From: Phycisphaerales bacterium
Lineage (GTDB): Bacteria > Planctomycetota > Phycisphaerae > Phycisphaerales > SM1A02
Direction of reading: 5' to 3'
DNA length: 9,171 nt
Assembly (NCBI GenBank): GCA_007125255.1
Contig: SLDM01000510.1
Location: 1-9,171, forward strand
Shown: positions 1 through 5,700 of the stretch, one piece after another
Layout: each line of letters starts with the position of its first letter
How positions within the stretch are numbered: the first letter of the stretch is position 1
The notes under the pieces: generated by a model
The model's database searches: none
Told to the model about the DNA's origin: nothing
Seen by the model: the letters and a program-made list of their open reading frames with translations, nothing else
Program-made: the position numbers and the translations under genes

Positions 1-70
1 CCGGACCACCGAACGGGATCGTCGACGCGAGGATCCCGGACCACCGAACGGGATCGTCGACGCGAGGATG
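1..70. repeat. Two tandem copies of a 35-bp unit at the left edge
   Basis: Bases 1-35 and 36-70 are the same 35-bp unit. They match at 34 of 35 positions and differ only at the last base (C at 35, G at 70). Each copy contains GTCGAC (21-26 and 56-61), and the junction creates GGATCC (31-36). Because 35 is not a multiple of 3, the copies are read in different frames of the gene: copy 1 as [11 protein letters not shown], copy 2 as [11 protein letters not shown]. Frame 1 is the only forward frame with no stop through both copies; frame 3 stops at 69-71 and frame 2 at 104-106. The array may extend left of the window. It could be a real repeat in a linker, a frame-disrupting duplication or a contig-end artefact. 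Confidence 0.95.
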
Positions 71-603
71 ACCGCGACCGACCGAGATCGCGTGAGAACG
101 ATCTGATGCTCGAGCGGGTGATCGAGATTCCGTACGAGCGGCTCAAGGCCGGCGACAGTGGATACAACCTCGTCGTCCGTCCGAAGGACCGGATCCACGT
201 TGTCGGGCCGCAACCCGGCGTGGTGTACATCAGTGGTGAGGTCGCCCGGCCCGGCGTCTACACCCTCCCGACCGACGGGACGCGACTGACGCTCAGCCGC
301 CTCGTGGCCGCGGCCGGTGACCTGGGGTCCATCGCCATTCCCGAGCGGGTCGACCTGACGCGCATGGTCGGCCCGAACCGCGAGGCAACCCTGCGGCTGG
401 ACCTGGCGGCGATCCGTCGGCGGACCGAGCCGGATGTCTACATCAAGCCCAACGATCACGTCATCATCGGCACGAGCTGGCTGGCCACGCCGCTGGCGGT
501 GATCCGGAACGGTTTTCGGGCGACGTACGGGTTCGGGTTCCTGCTGGACCGAAACTTCGGCAACGATGTCTTCGGCGCGCCGCCCGTCAATCGCCTCAAC
601 TGA
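1..603 (+). CDS. SLBB-domain polysaccharide export protein (Wza/OtnA-like), 3' part only
   Basis: C-terminal part of an outer-membrane polysaccharide export protein. Frame 1 is open from the first base to the TGA at 601-603, so the gene very probably begins left of the window. The ATG at 106 is only the first internal Met and lies inside a domain. About 200 codons are visible. Codons 1-34 encode a very polar Arg/Asp/Glu-rich linker. The end of one SLBB-like unit follows ([11 protein letters not shown], then [12 protein letters not shown]). A second, clear SLBB unit has [17 protein letters not shown] at nt 220-270. The end of that unit has the usual '[11 protein letters not shown]' strand at about nt 442-474. 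The last 40 or so residues ([13 protein letters not shown], then [12 protein letters not shown]) may be the C-terminal segment that crosses the outer membrane in Wza-type proteins. In such systems this protein takes polymer from the inner-membrane co-polymerase, and a co-polymerase is encoded at the right end of this window. The SLBB family call is firm. The upstream part, including any lipobox and the poly-export domain, is not visible. Confidence 0.85.
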   Translation, partial: PDHRTGSSTRGSRTTERDRRREDDRDRPRSRENDLMLERVIEIPYERLKAGDSGYNLVVRPKDRIHVVGPQPGVVYISGEVARPGVYTLPTDGTRLTLSRLVAAAGDLGSIAIPERVDLTRMVGPNREATLRLDLAAIRRRTEPDVYIKPNDHVIIGTSWLATPLAVIRNGFRATYGFGFLLDRNFGNDVFGAPPVNRLN

Positions 604-612
604 TCGCCGGGC

Positions 613-631
613 ACGGACGGACGGACGGACG
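613..631. repeat. ACGG tetranucleotide microsatellite
   Basis: Four complete ACGG units at 613-628 plus a partial fifth (ACG, 629-631), starting 10 bases after the stop codon of the export-protein gene. It is short and non-coding. It could vary in length by slippage, but here it would change only the distance to the downstream gene, not a reading frame. Confidence 0.85.
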
Positions 632-705
632 CGCGACCATCATGAATTCGCTCTGCCGTCGGCAAATCCCGCGAACTCCGGCCCCGGATCGATGCGTATG
701 CTTTG

Positions 706-724
706 CGGGAGGGTATTCCTCCTG
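706..724 (+). other. Stem-loop in the leader region
   Basis: An inverted repeat can pair CGGGAGG (706-712) with CCTCCTG (718-724), including one G-U pair, around the 5-base loop GTATT. It lies 100 bases after the export-protein stop and 150 bases before the exosortase start. No T-run follows, so it is not a typical intrinsic terminator. One arm looks like a Shine-Dalgarno sequence and the other like an anti-Shine-Dalgarno sequence, but no start codon is suitably placed for it. Any role as an RNA element is speculative, and a stem this short occurs by chance in GC-rich DNA. Confidence 0.35.
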
Positions 725-791
725 ATCTATCGGTACGGTGGAACTTCGGTGACCCACGGCGGATTGGCAGACCGGCGCCCGCATTGCACCC

Positions 792-816
792 GCGGCAGGA
801 GGCCGCCGGGATGTGA
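792..816 (+). other. Shine-Dalgarno in a hairpin loop followed by a start-stop mini-ORF
   Basis: GCGGC (792-796) and GCCGC (802-806) can pair around the loop AGGAG (797-801). The AGGAGG at 797-802 is a near-perfect Shine-Dalgarno sequence. It lies 8 bases before an ATG (811-813) that is followed at once by TGA (814-816). This gives a well-placed ribosome site on a minimal start-stop ORF, 57 bases before the exosortase start and in the same frame. By contrast, the exosortase start itself has no good Shine-Dalgarno sequence. It could be a ribosome-stalling or leader element, or chance. The sequence pattern is certain; the function is not known. Confidence 0.35.
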
Positions 817-873
817 TTCCGTTCGTCAGTGAAGTGGCGGTTCGGGATGGTCGATCAGATTCGATGCTGAGAA

Positions 874-1842
874 ATGAGTGAATTGACGCACATCAGGACG
901 GAGGAGGTTGGCGACGGCGCCTCCTTGTGGGAAGAGTGGCGCGGGCCGCTCGGGTGCGGCGTGGTTCTGACCGCCATCATCGTGGCGCTCTTCTGGGAAT
1001 TCTTCAGCCGCCAGTTTGAGTGGATCGTGCGACATCAGGCCGACTGGGGGCATACGCTCGTGATCCCCGCGATCGCAGCCTACTTCGTCTATCTCAAACG
1101 GGACAAGATTCTGGCCCGGCCTTTCCGCACGACGTGGATCGGTCTCGTTCCGGTCATGCTGGGCGTCGGCCTGTACATCCTCTTTTCCATCGGTCCCCAG
1201 GCGGTGCAGCATCACAACCTGCAGGGGGCGAGCGTGATGATGACCATCTTCGGCCTCGTCCTGCTCTTCTGCGGTTTCCGCGCGATGTACTGGCTCTGGT
1301 TTCCCCTGGCCTATCTCTTCGTGTTCGGGCAGACAATCTCCGATCGGCTCATGGACATCATCACGTTCCAACTGCAGGACATTGCTGCGCTCGGGTCGTA
1401 CTACCTGTTTCAATTGATCGGTGTTGACATCCACCGGTCCGGCAACATCCTGACCGTCTTTCGCTCGGATGGTACAGAGGTGCCTCTGAACATCGCCGAG
1501 GCGTGTTCCGGCATGCGGATGCTGATGGCATTTCTCGCCCTGGGTGTGGCGATGGCGTACATCGGGCTGAATCGATTCTGGCAGCAGGCGGCGCTGGTGA
1601 TTCTGGCCGTACCGACCGCGATCTTCGTCAACATGCTTCGTGTCGTCACGCTCGGCCTGCTGACGTTCATCGACGCGGACTTCGCGGCCGGTGACTTTCA
1701 TACCTTCATCGGTCTGGTCTGGCTCGTCCCGGCGTTCCTGATCTACCTCGGGTTCATGTGGATCGTGACCCAGATCGTGATCGAACCGGATGAGACCGCC
1801 GAGGATGCTTCCGGCGCGCCGGCCGGAAAGGAGCAAGCATGA
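874..1842 (+). CDS. Exosortase/archaeosortase-family membrane transpeptidase (stand-alone)
   Basis: Polytopic inner-membrane cysteine protease/transpeptidase of 322 residues. The family recognises C-terminal sorting signals of the PEP-CTERM type on exported proteins and cleaves them during surface delivery in EPS-making bacteria. The expected catalytic residues are all present: Cys211 in EACSGMR (209-215), Arg256 in VNMLR (252-256) and His276 in DFHTFIG (274-280). An upstream DWGHTLVIPAIAAYF segment (57-71) matches the usual family motif in the second membrane segment. I count about eight or nine hydrophobic spans between residues 29 and 303, and the polar tail (304-322) is short. The EpsI domain, which is fused to the C-terminus in some exosortases, is a separate gene here. 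The start at 874 is bounded by an in-frame TGA at 868-870 and has a poor Shine-Dalgarno sequence. The stop overlaps the EpsI start by 4 bases. The family call is strong. I cannot assign the subtype (XrtA, XrtD, a planctomycete type and so on) by eye, and no substrate gene is visible. Confidence 0.93.
   Translation: MSELTHIRTEEVGDGASLWEEWRGPLGCGVVLTAIIVALFWEFFSRQFEWIVRHQADWGHTLVIPAIAAYFVYLKRDKILARPFRTTWIGLVPVMLGVGLYILFSIGPQAVQHHNLQGASVMMTIFGLVLLFCGFRAMYWLWFPLAYLFVFGQTISDRLMDIITFQLQDIAALGSYYLFQLIGVDIHRSGNILTVFRSDGTEVPLNIAEACSGMRMLMAFLALGVAMAYIGLNRFWQQAALVILAVPTAIFVNMLRVVTLGLLTFIDADFAAGDFHTFIGLVWLVPAFLIYLGFMWIVTQIVIEPDETAEDASGAPAGKEQA
1827..1833 (+). promoter_or_regulatory. Ribosome binding site for the EpsI gene
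   Basis: AAAGGAG lies 5 bases before the ATG at 1839, inside the last codons of the exosortase gene. It is the best Shine-Dalgarno match next to a long gene in this window and fixes the EpsI start. With the ATGA overlap, it supports translational coupling of the two genes. Confidence 0.75.
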
Positions 1843-2705
1843 ACTTCGATCGCCAGTCCGTCACGGCGTTCATCATTGCCTGCGTGGTTCTCGCGTTCTC
1901 CGGTATCGGGTTTCGGATGGCGATCGGCCACCTGAACGTGCACCTTCGAAAGCTGCCGGTTGAACTCCGGGAGCACTTTTCCAGTATTCCACGCCAACTC
2001 GGCGACTGGCGCGCCAGTGGGGTCGACCAGACGCTGGATGCAACCACCGAGGAGACGCTCGGAACCGATCTCTATCTCGATCGCTGGTACATCAAGCAGG
2101 AGAACGGCCGCAATGTCGGTATCGCGCTGCACCTGGCGTACTACACCGGCATGATCGATGCGATCCCGCATGTTCCCGACCGCTGCATGGTGGCCGGCGG
2201 ATTCACCGCGCTCGGACAGCCGTTCTATCTCGACCTTCCCATCAACACCTCCGACTGGGAGGTCGATGAAGCGAACGTTCATCGTTCCTCGGGCAAACCC
2301 TACCCGGTGGTGAGCCATCCCCATCGAATCACCGGCCGGCCGCAGACCATTCGCATGCCGGTCGGGGATTTCCGGATCCGCACGACGGAGTTTCGACACC
2401 CGGGCTCCCCGAATTCGCGGATCTACGCGGGCTTCTTCTTCATCGCCAACGGGCAGGTGACCGCGAATCCGTACAACGTCCGGGCCCTCGCGTTCGACCT
2501 CACCGATCGGTACGCCTACTACTGCAAAGTCCAATTCACCATGGACGGCGGGCCGGACATGGAGCCGGAGGAGTTCGCGGCCCGGGTCGCGCAACTTGCC
2601 GAGGAAGTCCTGCCGGAAATCATGCGATGCCTTCCGGACTGGCTCGAGGTGGAATCAAGGATCGACGGGCAAGAGAAAGAATCATTGGCGATCAATTCGC
2701 CGTAA
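1839..2705 (+). CDS. epsI: EpsI-family exosortase-associated protein (DUF3485)
   Basis: 288-residue protein with one N-terminal hydrophobic segment (about residues 8-29, FIIACVVLAFSGIGFRMAIG), so probably anchored in the inner membrane with the rest in the periplasm. It has EpsI features: the opening 'IPRQLGDWRASG' (50-61), the Tyr-rich 'ALHLAYYTG' strand (96-104), the signature H-x-P-x-x-C as HVPDRC (111-116) followed by MVAGG, and the late Tyr-rich strand 'RYAYYCKVQF' (224-233). Cys116 and His111 are the family's conserved pair. EpsI proteins occur beside exosortases, or fused to them, in EPS loci; their biochemical role is not settled. At 288 residues it is longer than many EpsI domains, with an extra region at about 135-185 and an acidic C-terminal tail. 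It starts inside the exosortase stop codon and ends 12 bases before the TPR gene, so the three genes look co-translated. The symbol is used in the family sense only. Confidence 0.85.
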   Translation: MNFDRQSVTAFIIACVVLAFSGIGFRMAIGHLNVHLRKLPVELREHFSSIPRQLGDWRASGVDQTLDATTEETLGTDLYLDRWYIKQENGRNVGIALHLAYYTGMIDAIPHVPDRCMVAGGFTALGQPFYLDLPINTSDWEVDEANVHRSSGKPYPVVSHPHRITGRPQTIRMPVGDFRIRTTEFRHPGSPNSRIYAGFFFIANGQVTANPYNVRALAFDLTDRYAYYCKVQFTMDGGPDMEPEEFAARVAQLAEEVLPEIMRCLPDWLEVESRIDGQEKESLAINSP

Positions 2706-2706
2706 C

Positions 2707-2712
2707 AGAGGA
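2707..2712 (+). promoter_or_regulatory. Ribosome binding site for the TPR gene
   Basis: AGAGGA lies 5 bases before the ATG at 2718, within the 12-base gap after the EpsI stop. It supports this start, which also gives a complete signal-anchor sequence. Confidence 0.6.
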
Positions 2713-2717
2713 TTGTC

Positions 2718-5700
2718 ATGGCCGCACGCATCAACACGAAGTTCCTCCTGATCCTCTTTATCGCGATCAGCGTCGCCGCCGGACTGGTCGGCGGCCTCTG
2801 GTTCATTCAGGTCCGGGGCGACGCGTCCCGCCAGGCTCGTCTGGGCGACCAGATGATGGATGAGGGTTCCTACTACCAGGCGAGCCAGCACTATGCCCGC
2901 GCGGTTCAGCGTGAGCCCGCCAACCGGGAGTTTCTTCAGAAGCTGGAAGTTGCCGTCACGAGTGTGCGCCCGGAAACAACGGACATGGCCCGCGAGATGT
3001 ACGAGCGCCTGCGTTTCGTGCTCATGCACGAAGCGAGAATCGACTCGTCGAATCCCGATGCCCATCTCCGATACATCCGCGAAGTCGACCGCAACGCCGA
3101 GCTTCTCGCGACGGTGATGCCCGCTTCGGGGGTGCGCGGTCTCTGGCAGGAACTGTACTCCGCCGCCGATGACATGTGCGACCGCGTGGCGGAGGACGAT
3201 CCGCAGCATCCCTACTGCCTCTTCTACCGGGGAAAGGCGATCAGCAATCAGCACTCGTTCGTTCGGGTCGAAGAGCTCGAAGCGGCGAAAGAGGACCTGG
3301 AAGGCTTTCTCGAAGCATTCCCAGAGAGCGACGAGGGACGGGCGGTGTGGCTGCTGTACTGGGCGAATCTGTATGAGCAGCTGCGCCCGATGGACGCGAC
3401 CACCCGAACGCAGGAAGTCCGCAATCGATTGCAGGAGGAGAGCGAGCGGGCGGCGGAGGAGGACCTGGGTGGACCGTTGACCCAGTTGTTCCTCGTGCGG
3501 CAGCGCCTGGTCGGTTTCGCCGAAGGATCTGAAACCGCTTCGGAAGGTGAGCTTGCCCGACTCCAGCAGTGGGCGATGGATATCGCCGATGAGGCCGAGA
3601 GAACCGGAAACCCGATCGTCATCCACCGTGCGGCGAGCACGCTTCTGCAGTTCAACGAGCCCTTCATGCAGAGCCGGGCCGCATCGCTCTACCGCAGCTA
3701 TGTGGAGGAGAATCCCGACAATCTCCTGATCGGCATTCTGTATGCCCAGGCCCTCTTCCTGCAGCAGGAAATCGATGACGCTTCGGCCATTGCCCGGGAG
3801 ATTCTCGATGGTGAACTGCTGACCGTCAGCTTTGTCGCCCAACTGCAGCGCGACATTCGTCGCATTGCCTCGCAGTTGCTCTTCGAGATGACCTACCAGA
3901 AGCTCGGGCGAATCTCCGGTGACCCCGAGATGAAGGAAACGATCGAGAAAGCGAAGGGGTACCGGGACCGCCTGGCGGAGTACGTTGGTGACGATGAAGA
4001 CGATCCCCAGCTCATGCGCGCGGACGCCAAGCTCGCCATCGCGCGGGGCGAGACCCGGACGGCGCTCGATCTCCTGGAGCGCCTGGTTCGTCGTGGCGGC
4101 TCGGATGCCGAATTGTTGACCCTTGCCTCCGCGGTGCTGGAGGAGTCCGGGCAGATGGGCCTGGCGCTCAATCGTATTACGGCGGCAATGGATGGCTTGT
4201 CGGCGCCGCCCGCGGCCCTCTGGTGGCGGAAGGCCCGGCTTCAGTACCGTCTGGGTCGTCATGAGGCCGCCGCGGAATCGATTCAGAACTACCTGCGGAC
4301 CCAGCCGGATTCGCCGCGCGGTCTTCAGCTCTCCAATGCGATTCAAGCCGCGTTGCAGGGTGAAACCTACCAGTCGGATCAGCCGGACTTCCTCGCGATC
4401 CAGGCCGCGGAAGAAGCGATGCAACGCGGCGATATGGATGCCGCGCGCGATGCGATCTTCGGCGCCCTGGAGAGTGATCCGGAGAACATCGCGCTGCTTT
4501 CGGCGGCCGCGCGGCTGGAGATGGTCAGTGAGCGACTCGACCGCGCACGTGAGTACGTCGATCGCGGCCTTGCGGTCGCGCCGAACAATGCGAATCTCAG
4601 GCAGCTGGACGTCATCCTGGAATCCGACGATCCGGTTGAGCGCGTCATCCGCTACTTCCGGGAAACGGAGGAGAGTGAAACCGACGCGATCGTGCTGACC
4701 GGGATCAACCTGTATTCTCTGGCCGCAAGTCAGCGCCGGCTGGCCGAACAGTCCGCCGACGAGTCGCAGGCGGATGCGCTGCGGACGAATGCGCAGCGGG
4801 CCGAGCGGGAAGCCAATGAATATCTCGCGCGTGCCCGCGAACGGGCCGCGGATGATGCACGGCTGATCGAGTTCGAGTTCAACCGAGCGCTGCTCGCACG
4901 TGACTGGAATCGCGCGGAGGCGATCGCCGACAGAGCCCGTCGCGCCAACATCGACCGGGCCGACGGATTGCTGTTCCGCGCGAGAATCTCGCTTGAGCGC
5001 GGCGACTACGAGGAGGCGGTGCGCGTCTTTATTCGTGCGACCGACCGCCAGCCGTACTCTTCGCAGATCTGGCGAGGGTTGGGGATGGCGTACCATCGCG
5101 TCGGCAATGTGGAAGAAGCCGTCCGGTCGCTGGAAGAGGCCTACCGCATCAACCCGAATGATCTCAACACCATTCAGCAGCTGGGACAGGTGCTGGTGCA
5201 GTCCGGCGACACGGTCCGGGCGTTGCGCATGATCGAGGAGGCGCGGCGCGTTTTTCGTGACAATCCCCGCATCTGGAACCTGTGGCTGACCCTGGAGAAC
5301 GAGGCGGGAAGTCGTGAAACGGTACTGCGCGAACGACGCCGGCGGCACCGGGAGAACCCGGAGGATGTCGAGAACACTTCCGCCCTGGCGACCTTTCTCG
5401 CCCGGACCAGTCCGCGGCGCGGCCTGTTGCTCGATGAGAATCTTCAGCCGCGGTACGGAGCGACGGCCTGGTCACGGATGACTTCGACCGAGCAGCAGCG
5501 CGTGCTTGAGGAAGAGAAGAAGCGGTGGAATGAAGAGTCAGAGCGCATCGTTCAGGAGACGATCGACCGGGAAGGCAAGAACATCGACAACATCTCGATG
5601 ATGGCATTGGTGCATCGGCTTCGGGGCGACGTCCGGGGCGGCGAGCGCGTTCTGCGTGAGTACATCGAAGAGGTCGAAGAAGCGGAAGGGGCGAATCTCA

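Larger units (their letters stand above)
604..873. other. Intergenic region upstream of the exosortase gene
   Basis: This is a 270-base gap between the export-protein gene and the exosortase gene, far longer than the other gaps here, so it is the likeliest place for a promoter or leader of the downstream unit. It holds an ACGG tetranucleotide run (613-631), a 7-bp stem-loop (706-724), a 5-bp stem-loop with AGGAG in its loop (792-806), and two tiny reading frames in the exosortase frame: ATG-TGA at 811-816 and MVDQIRC at 847-870. A loose -35-like TTGCGG lies at 703-708, but no good -10 box follows it at 16-18 bases. I saw no convincing sigma-70 or sigma-54 promoter, terminator or tRNA. The forward and reverse frames longer than 60 codons here lack domain signal and overlap real genes. 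Confidence 0.6.

Noticed and set aside
21..36. Cloning-vector polylinker (GTCGAC close to GGATCC)
   Set aside because: The spacing and intervening bases do not match the common SalI-XbaI-BamHI polylinker, and the GGATCC exists only because of the repeat junction. The surrounding frame reads into a normal bacterial gene.
765..788. Possible sigma-54 promoter (TTGGCAG followed by ATTGCA)
   Set aside because: The GG (766-767) and GC (786-787) are 18 bases apart; sigma-54 promoters need about 10 between them. The match in sequence alone is not enough.
566..832. 88-codon forward frame from the end of the export gene into the gap
   Set aside because: It starts inside the export gene in another frame, spans the ACGG run, and has low-complexity Arg/Ser/Gly-rich sequence with no domain or ribosome site.
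900..925. Downstream exosortase start using GGAGGAGG (900-907)
   Set aside because: The next possible in-frame start codon is TTG at 925, 17 bases away, which is too far. The ATG at 874 is well placed after an in-frame stop.
826..1836. 336-codon open frame on the minus strand opposite the exosortase
   Set aside because: The translation is His/Asp/Glu/Arg-rich with no hydrophobic core and mirrors the exosortase codons. The forward gene has all catalytic residues.
1743..2594. 283-codon open frame on the minus strand opposite EpsI
   Set aside because: Shadow of the EpsI gene, which carries the HVPDRC signature, a ribosome site and a coupled start.
2682..5348. 888-codon open frame on the minus strand opposite the TPR gene
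   Set aside because: It lies wholly opposite a gene with a clear anchor and TPR motifs. Its translation is Arg/Leu/His-rich, with no domain I recognise and no credible start site. In GC-rich genes the reverse frames often stay open.
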